A stretch of DNA of 64,000 bases from contig JABFGI010000008.1 in the NCBI GenBank assembly GCA_013112535.1, positions 85,433 to 149,432 on the forward strand, in the 5' to 3' direction. Position 1 is the first letter of the stretch. Each line of letters begins with the position of its first letter. The notes below the pieces were generated by a model. It made no database searches. It was not told the origin of the DNA and saw only the letters and a list, made by a program, of their open reading frames with translations. This document shows, in pieces, positions 27,289 to 35,720 of this stretch. The stretch comes from Pseudomonadota bacterium (GTDB taxonomy: Bacteria; Pseudomonadota; Gammaproteobacteria; Eutrophobiales; Eutrophobiaceae). The position numbers and the translations under genes are program-made.

Positions 27289-28524
27289 ATGAACGAAGAT
27301 AACAAACAAGTAGTGCTGGTAGATGAAAGACGTGTTCAGCAATTAGTGTATGCGGTTAACCGCCGTGCGCCTTTGGATGCTGTGCAGTTACTGGAACGTG
27401 AATCCGATGAACTCGTTGCCAGTGTACTGGAACAATTGGAATCTACACTGGCAATGCGCATCCTTGCCAACATGGATCTCAAACGTGCTGAAATGTTAAC
27501 GCCAATTATCCAGGACCGGGTCGGGGAACAGTGGTTGGTTAACCAGAGTTATCCGGAAGACAGTATTGGACGGATAATGGAACCGCCTATCGAGGCCTTT
27601 CGAGTTGATATGCTGGTTAAGGATGTCGTGAACGTATTGCGGGAGTCCTCAGTAGACAGACAGATCGTCTATGCCTATGCCGTTGATAAGGAGATGAAAC
27701 TCATGGGTGTTATCGTGATGCGCGATCTACTGTTTGCACGTTCCTATGATTGCATTGAAGATATCATGGTAGAACAACCGTTTTATTTTCGTGCAAGTAG
27801 TTCTATTGGAGATGCTATGCGGGCTGTTTTGTTGCGACACTATCCTATCTATCCCGTTTGCGATGAGGACTGCAAACTGGTCGGCTTTATCCGTGGATAT
27901 GCGCTGTTTGAAAGACGCACCTATGAATTAACAGCACATAGCGGACAGATGGTGGGTGTTGTAAAGGAAGAACACGTTACCACGCCCTGGTTGAAATGTT
28001 TGTTTATGCGTCATCCCTGGTTACAACTTAACCTGTTAACTGCATTCGTTGCAGGCGCCGTGGTCGGTTTCTTCGACGAGACTATCGCCCAGGTTGTGGT
28101 ATTGGCGGCATTTTTACCAGTGCTTGCCGGGCAATCGGGAAATACCGGATGTCAGGCACTTGCGGTTACCTTGCGTGGTTTGACATTAAATGAACTCAAA
28201 CCTGGCATGGAAAGAAAAGTTGTTATCAAGGAAGGGATTCTTGGTTTGTGTAATGGTGTACTGGTTGGTATTACAGCCGCTTTGGGAATGTTTATTTATG
28301 CTTCCAGTGTTGGCAGTGAGGTTCCTGTAAAACTGGCATTTGTCGTTTTATTGGCAATGCTCGGTTCCTGCATTGCCAGCGGCGTGACCGGCGTAATGAT
28401 CCCGTTAATATTGCGGAGATTAGGTGCCGATCCTGTGACGGCCTCTACTATCTTCCTGACGACGGCAACTGATGTTATCAGCATGGGTTTATTATTGATT
28501 TTGGCATCAATTGTTATTTTATAA
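27289..28524 (+). CDS. mgtE: MgtE-family magnesium transporter
   Basis: Inner-membrane Mg2+ channel gated by cytoplasmic Mg2+. 411 aa: N domain (about 1-105), two CBS domains (about 110-230), and five C-terminal transmembrane helices with the family motifs FFDETIAQVVVLAAFLPVLAGQSGNTGCQALAV and LTTATDVISMGLLL. It is somewhat shorter than usual MgtE (~450). ATG 27289 is chosen because AAGGGA lies 6 bases before it; ATG 27283 touches that site. A second, more standard MgtE lies at 59388-60830. Confidence 0.9.
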   Translation: MNEDNKQVVLVDERRVQQLVYAVNRRAPLDAVQLLERESDELVASVLEQLESTLAMRILANMDLKRAEMLTPIIQDRVGEQWLVNQSYPEDSIGRIMEPPIEAFRVDMLVKDVVNVLRESSVDRQIVYAYAVDKEMKLMGVIVMRDLLFARSYDCIEDIMVEQPFYFRASSSIGDAMRAVLLRHYPIYPVCDEDCKLVGFIRGYALFERRTYELTAHSGQMVGVVKEEHVTTPWLKCLFMRHPWLQLNLLTAFVAGAVVGFFDETIAQVVVLAAFLPVLAGQSGNTGCQALAVTLRGLTLNELKPGMERKVVIKEGILGLCNGVLVGITAALGMFIYASSVGSEVPVKLAFVVLLAMLGSCIASGVTGVMIPLILRRLGADPVTASTIFLTTATDVISMGLLLILASIVIL

Positions 28525-28540
28525 ACTGCTCAACGGGATC

Positions 28541-28582
28541 AGGTCTTGAATCTTGAATTTATTCATTCAGGTTTCAAGACCT
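28541..28582 (+). terminator. Hairpin after mgtE
   Basis: AGGTCTTGAA (28541-28550) pairs exactly with TTCAAGACCT (28573-28582). The T tract is poor. Related TCTTGAATT phrases recur at about 28982 and 29075, so this may also be a degenerate interspersed repeat. Confidence 0.5.
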
Positions 28583-28644
28583 ATATTCAAAGAAAAACTT
28601 CTTTTTTCTAAAGACTGTTAATTGATTATTTTGTAGTAGTTGCT

Positions 28645-28839
28645 TTATGTATTAGCTAGATAAAGCGCAAAAAATAATAGCAGTAATGTCACCGTCTGCA
28701 TTCCTACCCGAGCAAACATGAGTTGTTCACTATGCTTTTCGTCAAAATCACCACCACGCCCCATTGAACCGATACCTATTAGCATGATAACGATTGTCAG
28801 AATCAGGGAAATCAATATTACTATGGTCAAAAGATCCAT
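28645..28839 (-). CDS. HIG1-domain small membrane protein
   Basis: 64 aa with two transmembrane helices (about 3-24 and 45-62) joined by a polar loop GRGGDFDEKHSEQLMFARVGMQ, the pattern of the hypoxia-induced HIG1 domain; eukaryotic relatives assist respiratory oxidases. ATG 28839 is used because AAGGAG lies 8 bases upstream; the GTG at 28848 does not have this spacing. A perfect FNR box lies 74 bp upstream, fitting oxygen-dependent control. Confidence 0.82.
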   Translation of the reverse strand: MDLLTIVILISLILTIVIMLIGIGSMGRGGDFDEKHSEQLMFARVGMQTVTLLLLFFALYLANT

Positions 28840-28912
28840 CGTACACACTCCTTCCAGTTATCAAAACTGGACTTACACAATTATCAGACTAGTAAAGTAA
28901 TACAGAAGCTAT

Positions 28913-28926
28913 TTGATATAGATCAA
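28913..28926. promoter_or_regulatory. FNR/ANR box upstream of the HIG1 gene
   Basis: TTGAT-ATAG-ATCAA matches the FNR consensus TTGATNNNNATCAA at every position. A GATAAT-like -10 lies at 28880-28885 on the minus strand, about 37 bp from the box centre, a few bases more than standard class II spacing. Confidence 0.75.
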
Positions 28927-29141
28927 TTAACCTCACTTTATCGGTGCCAAGGCGAATACTCAGGCATCAGGGCAGTTTTTGAGTCTTGAATTTATTTAGC
29001 TATGAATTAAAAAGTGTCAGAGCTATTTTTACTTTTTCTTTTTTAAAGCTTAATCTTTCTATTTATAGTTGCGTGGTCAGGTTTTGAATTAAAAGGGCAG
29101 GGCTTTTTTAAAAATCCGAAAAATTATTTGAACATATTAAT

Positions 29142-29654
29142 ATGATTAGACTTTTATTTTTTACCTTTATCTTTTTAGCGAATTTGCATTATGTTTTTGC
29201 TGCTTCGACCGGTGGGAGTCTTTGCTTTTCTGATGAGGATATTGTTTTTTCCTGTGGTACGACAAACGGTAAGATTATCTCGTTATGTTCTTCTTTTAAA
29301 GTCACAGCGTCTGATGGTTTTTTGCAGTATCGTTTTGGTTCTGTTGGTGATATTCCTGAATTTATTTTCCCGAAGGTAATGAGACACCCTAAGGAGTTTT
29401 TTTTATCAGGAACAATACCGTATTCTGGTGGTGGTGCGTCGTATCTTAAATTTATTAGAGGTGATTATTCCTATACGGTGTTTACAGGTATTGGTAAAGG
29501 CTGGGAAAAAGAAGGGGTTGTTGTAAATAAAACGGGTAAAGAATATTCGACTATTCTCTGCGCTGGTCCGATTATTTCTGAACTCGGGCCAGCGTTGTTC
29601 GAAAAACTGGAATTGAAGAAAGACCCAAATGAACCAGAGTTTGACGTTCCTTAA
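29142..29654 (+). CDS. Secreted protein of unknown function
   Basis: 170 aa with a signal peptide (residues 1-20, cut after VFA). The mature protein has four Cys (LCFSDED, FSCGTT, SLCSSF, ILCAGP), likely forming disulfides, and a beta-rich pattern. The SYTVFTGIGKGWEKEGVVV and ISLCSSFKVTASDGFLQYRFGS segments resemble secreted enzyme-inhibitor-like orphans common in proteobacteria, but no family was recognised. Alone, with an AT-rich upstream region and no clear ribosome site. Confidence 0.7.
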   Translation: MIRLLFFTFIFLANLHYVFAASTGGSLCFSDEDIVFSCGTTNGKIISLCSSFKVTASDGFLQYRFGSVGDIPEFIFPKVMRHPKEFFLSGTIPYSGGGASYLKFIRGDYSYTVFTGIGKGWEKEGVVVNKTGKEYSTILCAGPIISELGPALFEKLELKKDPNEPEFDVP

Positions 29655-29705
29655 ATACTAAAGAGTTCTGGAGCAGGAATTAAATTAGTTTGAGTAGAAA
29701 AAAAT

Positions 29706-29735
29706 GCCGGAATGATTTTTCATTATCACTCCGGC
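29706..29735. terminator. Hairpin between convergent genes
   Basis: GCCGGA (29706-29711) pairs with TCCGGC (29730-29735), extended by an AATG/CATT outer pairing with one bulge. It lies between the stops of 29142-29654 and the cytochrome P460 gene. Confidence 0.6.
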
Positions 29736-29752
29736 GCATTAAATGTTGTGTA

Positions 29753-30262
29753 TTACATGGAAAAATTTTGCAGGCTGGAGTAGGAGAACATGTAATCACT
29801 TTCAACGAGAGGTGTATGACAGCTTGCGCATTCCAGATCATTGTCCTTTGGTGTTCCATCTGTTTTGTAAATTGCGAAGCCCCAGTCTTTCGCACGTTCT
29901 TTTGCATCAAAGTTTGCATCCCAATTTGATTTTTTTTCCATTACTGCGATTGCGGCAAACGCCCCTTTTTCGAAAATACCATCAGCGCCAACAACAGGTT
30001 TTCCATCTTCACCAAGTTTGGCTTTATAGACTTCCATAATAATTTTGGAACCTTCGGCTAGTTTTGCATTTGATGCCGAATCAATCGCTATTTTGTTTGC
30101 ATACATTACGGCGACCTGTTTGCCATTGTTACGATTACGGGTATCGTATTGGGCGTATTCTGTTTTATAAGCTTCTGGAAAACTGACGTGTTCGGGATTG
30201 CCACCAGCATTAGCGAGAACACTGATTGATAAAGCTAGTAAGGTATAGAAAATCTTATTCAT
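29753..30262 (-). CDS. Cytochrome P460 family protein
   Basis: 169 aa periplasmic c-type cytochrome: signal peptide ending LANA (about residue 19), the P460-type beta region with LAEGSKIIMEVYKAK (68-82) and FAAIAVMEKKSNW, and a single heme motif CASCH at 145-149 near the C-terminus. Known members oxidise hydroxylamine or bind NO (P460, cytochrome c'-beta) and are common in methanotrophs and ammonia oxidisers. The heme-crosslinking lysine cannot be assigned from sequence alone. ATG 30262 starts a proper signal peptide; the upstream frame start at 30277 does not. Confidence 0.88.
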   Translation of the reverse strand: MNKIFYTLLALSISVLANAGGNPEHVSFPEAYKTEYAQYDTRNRNNGKQVAVMYANKIAIDSASNAKLAEGSKIIMEVYKAKLGEDGKPVVGADGIFEKGAFAAIAVMEKKSNWDANFDAKERAKDWGFAIYKTDGTPKDNDLECASCHTPLVESDYMFSYSSLQNFSM

Positions 30263-30478
30263 AATATCTGTATCCAATATGTTTTTATAGTTTGAGTTAA
30301 TTATTGTAGGGTTTTGTTACCTTTAGTTCAGCTTAGTTGATATTTTCAAACAAGCAAGCATATTCAGGAGGTATGTAATTTATTTTAATTAAGACTATAT
30401 AAAGGCGACAGATGCCTGTTTCATTATAAATTAATGAATAAATTTAACTATTAATGCGTGACATCATTGAGTTGATAT

Positions 30479-30685
30479 TCAGATTTCTTTAATAAGTTTC
30501 TCGGTAATTTTATATCTAAAAAACTCAATCAGGCTTGCAGTGATACCGGTCAACTGGATCACTATCCCGGTCATGAATATTTCATGAGTGCTATATGAAT
30601 CAAATATCAATACCGGCGCTAATAGAAATAGTATCGTACCAGTTAAAAAAATAGAGAGTGGTATATTTAGATTTAACTTATACAT
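30479..30685 (-). CDS. Small membrane protein of unknown function
   Basis: 68 aa with two hydrophobic helices (about 9-31 and 37-56) and a charged C-terminus (FRYKITEKLIKEI). GGAGA lies 9 bases before the ATG, which supports a real gene. No family recognised. Confidence 0.6.
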   Translation of the reverse strand: MYKLNLNIPLSIFLTGTILFLLAPVLIFDSYSTHEIFMTGIVIQLTGITASLIEFFRYKITEKLIKEI

Positions 30686-30898
30686 ATTTCTGTCTCCAAA
30701 AAATAAGCTTTATTTACCATTTGCAACAGTGATGCCAATTTGATGTATTAAATGTAAATAGATACAAAATTTTACAAATGAATCACATTTTTGTTATTAC
30801 ACGGTGAAAAAAATATTTTAAATCAAGACTTTATATAAATCTGTTTTCCAGACTATCGATATATATTTGCCGTTTATATCTATGTAAAATCATGATTA

Positions 30899-30914
30899 TG
30901 ATGAACGTTCATCA
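30899..30914. promoter_or_regulatory. Perfect 16-bp palindrome upstream of a thioredoxin-like gene
   Basis: TGATGAACGTTCATCA is fully self-complementary, 113 bp before the gene at 31027. The 341-bp region 30686-31026 otherwise holds only AT-rich sequence. The dyad looks like an operator for a dimeric regulator of unknown type. Confidence 0.45.
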
Positions 30915-31026
30915 AATTTGTCGAAATTTCATCACTAATAAATAAGTGTAAGGCCGTTTGACCTAGAGTTACGGAGAAAGAATCATTAATAATATTCGAT
31001 TTATAATGAATGATAGAATATAAGGT

Positions 31027-31602
31027 ATGAAAAACATTATTTTTGTCATCATAGGAATTGCTGTTTATATGTTTTTCTTTGATAGCAATACATTTCGCTC
31101 TGATTCTGGTCGTTCGGTTGACCTTTTTATTCCGGACGTGTCTGCAAAGCAGCGTTCCGGATCTGGGATTAAAAATTATGAATTTGATACTTTGTTAGAT
31201 CAGAACCGTCTTTTTTCCAGTTTGGCGAAAAAAGGTTATTACACCATTATTGAAGGTTATGTTAATACCTGTTCCATCTGTAAACGTCTAGAAGCAGGTT
31301 TTCCTGATTTTCTAAAAAAACGTAAAGATGTCTTGATTCGCAAAGTCCATTTTCCCGAAGGTCGTGTTAGTATTTCTTTTAATAGCCCTTCAGAAATCAT
31401 CGATTATCATGAAAGGCTTGGGCGTTACAATTTTAACCATGTTGTTAAAACTAATAATGCATATCAGTTGACTGTTTGCGGTACACCGCATATTGAAATT
31501 TATGGGCCGGATAAGCAATTAATTGCAACAGATATGTGTAGTGAGAAAATTTTGAAATCCGGGCTGGCTTTTTTAAGGAACTGGATGGAGGCAGAAGGTT
31601 AA
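31027..31602 (+). CDS. Membrane-anchored thioredoxin-fold protein
   Basis: 191 aa: an N-terminal membrane anchor (3-19), a linker, then a thioredoxin-like domain with CSIC (C82-C85) in YVNTCSICKRLEAGFPDFLKKRKDVLIRKVHFP and a cis-Pro-like turn VCGTPHIEIYG about 60 residues later. Further Cys residues are present (VCGTP, DMCSEK). Likely exported with the catalytic domain in the periplasm and active in thiol redox. The partner is not indicated by neighbours. No strong ribosome site. Confidence 0.75.
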   Translation: MKNIIFVIIGIAVYMFFFDSNTFRSDSGRSVDLFIPDVSAKQRSGSGIKNYEFDTLLDQNRLFSSLAKKGYYTIIEGYVNTCSICKRLEAGFPDFLKKRKDVLIRKVHFPEGRVSISFNSPSEIIDYHERLGRYNFNHVVKTNNAYQLTVCGTPHIEIYGPDKQLIATDMCSEKILKSGLAFLRNWMEAEG

Positions 31603-31898
31603 TACAGGTTTCTCTTAAACGTAGTACACTGAGCTTCGTTATGTAAAATCCTCAATTTCTCGGCTCACAAAATCGTTAATAACAATATAAACTGTCTACC
31701 TGAGCCGAAAATTTATATAATAATCGGCTGGCGATGTGTGTGAGAATTTCCACTTTTCTGAATATCTGGCGAAAACATAATTAGCTAAAAGTGAAGCTTA
31801 TTGATCAAGCATAAACGTTGTGCAAACCGGCAGCATTCTTATGCACGATAGAACGACAAAATAATAGATTTCAAATTAATAAATAATGAGACAAAAAA
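31603..31898. other. Intergenic region with a weak stem
   Basis: 296 bp without a supported gene. TCGGCTCA (31660-31667) and TGAGCCGA (31701-31708) can pair over a 33-base loop, too long for a convincing terminator. Confidence 0.35.
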
Positions 31899-32375
31899 AT
31901 GCAAATAACTAAACACCCCATAATCAGCTTCGCGCTATTAATAATATTTACCAGTGTGATTGCTTATTATGTGATCGTCTATTTTAGATCAGATGCTGCC
32001 AACTCAACAGCAGTAGCTAATCAAGAAGTTCCTGAAGAAGAAACATTAGAGACACTCATGAGGAATCTGGAGCTTGAAGTTATTAATTTAAGTAGTGACT
32101 TGCCAAAAACCATAGATAACGACACACGGGCAGACAGTATAACGATTGAGCCAGGTCCCAGATTGGTGACGAGATATACTTATACTAGTTTTTCAACTGA
32201 AGACTTTGATGAAAAACGATTTAATAAAAAAGTGAAGAAGGTTTTAAAAAAGAGTCTTTGTAATAATTATGACGTGATTAAGAGAATGACTTTAGGTTTA
32301 ATTTATAGCTATGAGTTTTCCGGTAATGATGGCATTAAGCTTGCCACTGCCGAATTTAATATTGACGATTGTTGA
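31899..32375 (+). CDS. Membrane-anchored protein of unknown function
   Basis: 158 aa with a single N-terminal transmembrane segment (about 9-28) and an extracytoplasmic part with two Cys (KSLCNNYD and the C-terminal DDC). The TRYTYTSFSTEDFDEKRFNKKVKKVLKKSLCNNYDVIKRMTLGLIYSYEFSGNDG region resembles small periplasmic proteins with a beta-alpha-beta core. No family name can be given. Stands alone. Confidence 0.6.
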   Translation: MQITKHPIISFALLIIFTSVIAYYVIVYFRSDAANSTAVANQEVPEEETLETLMRNLELEVINLSSDLPKTIDNDTRADSITIEPGPRLVTRYTYTSFSTEDFDEKRFNKKVKKVLKKSLCNNYDVIKRMTLGLIYSYEFSGNDGIKLATAEFNIDDC

Positions 32376-32696
32376 TGGATTAAACGGTTTTGTGCGGGTA
32401 TCCATGATCCCGCTAAATATCGAGCCAGAATGATAAGTGAAGCAAGTATTATTGCAAAAAGATTATCGTAAGTCGCAGGTTGGGCAATAATGACTACCTG
32501 ACAGCTAGGTTTTTTATCAGTAAATCAATTTGCAATAATACTATTTTCATCTGATTGATGAAGAAAATACTGTAAGTTGTGTCTATTATAAAAGACATAG
32601 CGTAATGCGTAATTCTGAACTATAAATAAACATTAGAAATATTGTTTATTTACAGTTCTAAGGCAGCTCAGAAAGTTTTTGAGGGGAGTAAAGACG
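32376..32696. other. Intergenic region upstream of a zinc-ribbon gene
   Basis: 321 bp. Besides the 16-bp-arm stem-loop at 32617-32658, no coding sequence or named element was found. Confidence 0.4.
32617..32658. promoter_or_regulatory. Stem-loop upstream of the zinc-ribbon gene
   Basis: Sixteen-base arms GAACTATAAATAAACA and TGTTTATTTACAGTTC pair at 15 of 16 positions around a 10-base loop, ending 38 bases before the ATG at 32697. It could be an operator dyad or an RNA leader hairpin. Confidence 0.45.
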
Positions 32697-32891
32697 ATGA
32701 GTATTCAAACAGTATCAAGCAGCCCTTCTCATTATTATTATCAATGCCAGAATTGCCGGGACAGTTTTATTTGTCCTGATTGGCAACCTCGTGCCGACGG
32801 TGAAAAAGCTAGCAGGGTAGCGGCCTGTCCATATTGTAAATCTAGTCATCTCGACACGCTTAATACCTTATTACCGTTGGTGATGAATTAA
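32697..32891 (+). CDS. Small zinc-ribbon protein
   Basis: 64 aa. CQNC (about residue 17) and CPYC (about residue 47) form a four-cysteine zinc ribbon, with a third-Cys FICPDW between. ATG 32697 is chosen because GAGGGGAG lies 9-16 bases upstream. Possible nucleic-acid- or protein-binding adaptor. Function unknown. Confidence 0.65.
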   Translation: MSIQTVSSSPSHYYYQCQNCRDSFICPDWQPRADGEKASRVAACPYCKSSHLDTLNTLLPLVMN

Positions 32892-32913
32892 TAAAAAGCA
32901 TGGCGTTTTTTTA

Positions 32914-33405
32914 TCAGAAAATGAAACCAACACCATAGCCCATTCTAAAACCACGCATATAGGCACCATGCAAGGCTTCCTGTAGTACAAACTTGTCAAG
33001 TCGTTTACTTTGTTCTTTTGCAGATTCCTGTTGATGTTTCATGCGTTTATTTGCTCTTTCATTCATGAAACACATTGTTGCAAGTTCATTAGCATCTATC
33101 CAAAGTACAGCGCAACTACCACAACAATCGATCATGACATCATTCGAACCCATGTATCCGTAATTATCCATTATTGAATAACATCCCGGGCAATTTACAT
33201 TTGCACCTTTATCCTCTATCGGATCGATATCTGATTCAAATGATATGTCCTGAAATAGTTCCTTTGACATTTCAGTAAGTAATTTCATTAATGACATTTG
33301 TTTTATCAAGACGCCATCACATTCAGGACAATGCATAGCCGATACACTATGAAAATCACCATCATCAAGTTTATGCTTATCACGTGGACATGTTTTTCCG
33401 GTCAT
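32914..33405 (-). CDS. TFIIB-type zinc-finger protein
   Basis: 163 aa with two zf-TFIIB-like modules: CPRDKHKL...MHCPECDGVLI (6-34) and CPGCYSIM...IDCCGSCAVLWIDANEL (about 73-110), each of CxxC/D-x(15-20)-CxxC type with the following aromatic/acidic run. A Gly-rich C-terminal segment (GAYMRGFRMGYGVGFIF) follows. Bacterial members have no established function. AGGAAACGG precedes the ATG. Confidence 0.75.
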   Translation of the reverse strand: MTGKTCPRDKHKLDDGDFHSVSAMHCPECDGVLIKQMSLMKLLTEMSKELFQDISFESDIDPIEDKGANVNCPGCYSIMDNYGYMGSNDVMIDCCGSCAVLWIDANELATMCFMNERANKRMKHQQESAKEQSKRLDKFVLQEALHGAYMRGFRMGYGVGFIF

Positions 33406-33507
33406 AACATCCGTTTCCTGTTGTTAGTTTCCGTGTCTTGATTATAAATCAAATGCATTAGATCCCTTAAGATTTCTGAATCGGAATCCTGATAAAAAAG
33501 TCAAAAA

Positions 33508-34350
33508 TCAGATTGATTTCTGGAGGTAGTAGGTTCCGTAGGTTGAGAGGTCGGTTAATTCGAGTTTTTTGTTATCGTGATTAATGAGCATTAAATGTAG
33601 CCTTGAAATTCGCTGCATCGTATCCGTAAATCTTACGTTACATTCACGGCCTCTGCCTATTTTGTTCAGGCCTATAATCATTGGATACTCTTCATTTTCA
33701 TTATCAACAAATTTAATGCCATTTTTGAAGATTAACTTACATTTATAATTTGCTAATAGAAGCGCTATCTCTTGACCTTCATTAAGCTCAATGACAACGT
33801 ATTCTGCTGTTGGCATCCTTTTCATACCAAGTTCTTTGGCGAGTACCGTGGAATCAAAATTATCATCAATATCCAGTTCGCCCGTTTTGAATTCAGTCGT
33901 TCCATGCTGACCATGAATAATTTCAAATCGTGCTTTTATCGATTGAACCATTTCCTGTCGATTAGTCAGGTATTGTAAATAAGCCGATAATGCGATTAGT
34001 TTATATTTGCTCGATTCAGTCGAATGGTCTTTTTTGAGCGCGAAGAATATATCTCGCCAGTTATTATCATTAGAAAAAACAACCGAATTGATGGCTTTTA
34101 GTTTCTGTGTGACCTCACCTTGTTCAGATGATTGATTGAGTAATTCAGAAATTTTTTCGATTGCAACAACGATAGAATTAGATTCCAGATCCAGTTCGCC
34201 TGGTGTTGCGTTAACGGCTTCGATAATTCTTTCTTGAGGAACCAATGTACGAGTTTCCATAGCGAATTCGAAGTCGTCCAGAGATTTAAACATGATGCCT
34301 TTGCCATCAATGTTTAGTTCTAAAGGTTTTGTAATTAAATTTTTTAGCAT
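33508..34350 (-). CDS. FHA-domain protein
   Basis: 280 aa. The C-terminal ~80 residues form a forkhead-associated domain that binds phosphothreonine: IGRGRECNVRFTDTMQRISRLHLMLINHDNKKLELTDLSTYGTYY has the GR, S-x-x-H and (N)GT landmarks, with Y in place of N in the last. The first 190 residues are helical and acidic without a recognised domain. No kinase or type VI secretion genes are near. ATG 34350 is chosen over GTG 34371. It may act as a phosphosignal adaptor (inference). Confidence 0.78.
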   Translation of the reverse strand: MLKNLITKPLELNIDGKGIMFKSLDDFEFAMETRTLVPQERIIEAVNATPGELDLESNSIVVAIEKISELLNQSSEQGEVTQKLKAINSVVFSNDNNWRDIFFALKKDHSTESSKYKLIALSAYLQYLTNRQEMVQSIKARFEIIHGQHGTTEFKTGELDIDDNFDSTVLAKELGMKRMPTAEYVVIELNEGQEIALLLANYKCKLIFKNGIKFVDNENEEYPMIIGLNKIGRGRECNVRFTDTMQRISRLHLMLINHDNKKLELTDLSTYGTYYLQKSI

Positions 34351-34706
34351 ACCTGTGCCTAGTATAGTCACTTATATCGTTAAAATGCGTAACCCGGCTA
34401 ACTGTTTAGGCGCTTTTAGTGTGATTAGTTTCTCAAAATTGAAGAGAATACAGGAACAAGAATAGATTGGTTCAGAGTTTGTTAACCTTATACTTATTTA
34501 TTATTAAGTATTAAACTATGATACGTGAAGTTGGTTCTAGCTCTTTAAATACTCGATAAACTCTAAAGTTTTATTATCAAAGTGTCGGAACCATATAGTC
34601 AATAGAATGGTGTGATAAGCACCTTTATTCTAACTAATTGATATATAGTAAAAAAGTAAATTTTAATCATTTTCTTAATAATAATAATTAATGTGGAATA
34701 TCTCTC
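34351..34706. other. Intergenic region, nothing recognised
   Basis: 356 bp of AT-rich DNA between divergent genes. No palindrome, repeat or short gene stands out. Confidence 0.5.
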
Positions 34707-35168
34707 ATGAATAAACGAATAGCAGTTATCGCAGGCGTCGCTGGAGGAATGTCAGAAATTCTTTGGGTGTTGCTATATAGTTCATTAAGCTCTGTTAGTG
34801 CAGCAGAAATCGCACGTCAGGTTACCGTTTCTTTATTTCCATTTGCAATGCATTCAAGTGTCTCAACGATATTAGGTCTTGGAATTCATTTGCTCCTGTC
34901 CCTAGTATTGGCGCTATTATTTATTGCAATTGTGTTAAAGCCTGTCTTTAATCGCTATGGCAAGCCTGGAATCTTCGTTAGCAGTTTAATTACACTGGCA
35001 TTGGTCTGGAAGATAAATTTCTTTATTGTTTTACCTGTGCTTAATCCATCATTTATAGGTTTAATGCCTTTATTCGTTACTTTTGTATCGAAACTATTAT
35101 TTGGTGCTGCAATGGGCTGGGTGTTGATGACAACTTACCCGGGTAAACTTTCCAGTGTTTCACGTTAA
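34707..35168 (+). CDS. Four-helix membrane protein of unknown function
   Basis: 153 aa with hydrophobic segments at about 4-24, 46-74, 84-104 and 112-142. The AGVAGGMSEILWVLLYSS start and HSSVSTILGLGIHLLLSLVLALLFI segment resemble small uncharacterised inner-membrane proteins of proteobacteria. Convergent with the cytochrome c gene, from which a long hairpin separates it. Confidence 0.62.
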   Translation: MNKRIAVIAGVAGGMSEILWVLLYSSLSSVSAAEIARQVTVSLFPFAMHSSVSTILGLGIHLLLSLVLALLFIAIVLKPVFNRYGKPGIFVSSLITLALVWKINFFIVLPVLNPSFIGLMPLFVTFVSKLLFGAAMGWVLMTTYPGKLSSVSR

Positions 35169-35282
35169 AGCGTAATATTAATGTTGCTTCTGTAATTGTG
35201 CTTGGAAGATAAGATGAAGTAAGAGCCAAGGGTTCAATACTTTCAGTAGAGTAGAAGTCCTGAGTAATATTGTTTAGATATA

Positions 35283-35325
35283 ACTGACCACTCAGTAACG
35301 ATAGTCCGGTTACTGAGTGGTCAGT
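35283..35325. terminator. Long perfect hairpin between convergent genes
   Basis: ACTGACCACTCAGTAAC pairs over 17 bases with GTTACTGAGTGGTCAGT around a 9-base loop, 7 bases from the cytochrome c stop. No strong T tract, but the position suits a bidirectional terminator. Confidence 0.8.
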
Positions 35326-35331
35326 GACGTA

Positions 35332-35703
35332 CTATTTATTATCTAAAGACAATATGGCAACTAATAATTTGTTTATTTCGAAATCAGACATAATGCCTTT
35401 ATTAGGAGGCATAGCTGCACCAGTGATTTTTCCTTTCCAGTCTGATTTATAAGGGTTACTGCCGTACTTAATGATATTCACCAGGTACTCGTAATCACCT
35501 TCAGCATGGAAACGCTTTGCTATATCGATAAAGGATGGCGCAACAGGTTTAGCATCGGTTTTTTGTTGTGTAACACTATGGCAAGTCACACACCCATGTT
35601 CTACCGAAAGTTGCTCTATTTCGCCTTCAGCAGCAATTACATTATTCATCAATAATGTGGTTGTCATGGCAAAAAGTAGTTTTATCATTTTATTTTTTTT
35701 CAT
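35332..35703 (-). CDS. Small c-type cytochrome
   Basis: 123 aa periplasmic monoheme cytochrome c: signal peptide ending VIAA (about residue 25), heme motif CVTCH (38-42), and the sixth-ligand methionine in GAAMPPN (M97), as in class I cytochromes of the c551/c5 size. It probably carries electrons in the periplasm. ATG 35703 is used because AAAGGTG lies upstream at good spacing. A 16-bp inverted repeat lies just before that site. Confidence 0.9.
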   Translation of the reverse strand: MKKNKMIKLLFAMTTTLLMNNVIAAEGEIEQLSVEHGCVTCHSVTQQKTDAKPVAPSFIDIAKRFHAEGDYEYLVNIIKYGSNPYKSDWKGKITGAAMPPNKGIMSDFEINKLLVAILSLDNK

Positions 35704-35720
35704 AATATTCACCTTTATTT

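Noticed and set aside
27090..27305. Leftward 71-codon frame (HERRKLAMDIMKL...KELRAF) with a GTCCATCCGTGGTCA flank, suggestive of a GxxExxY-type gene remnant
   Set aside because: The central GPGLLE and ExxY landmarks are missing and the frame overlaps the mgtE start; likeness is too weak for a pseudogene call.
31660..31708. TCGGCTCA/TGAGCCGA stem as a terminator
   Set aside because: The loop is 33 bases long and no T tract follows.
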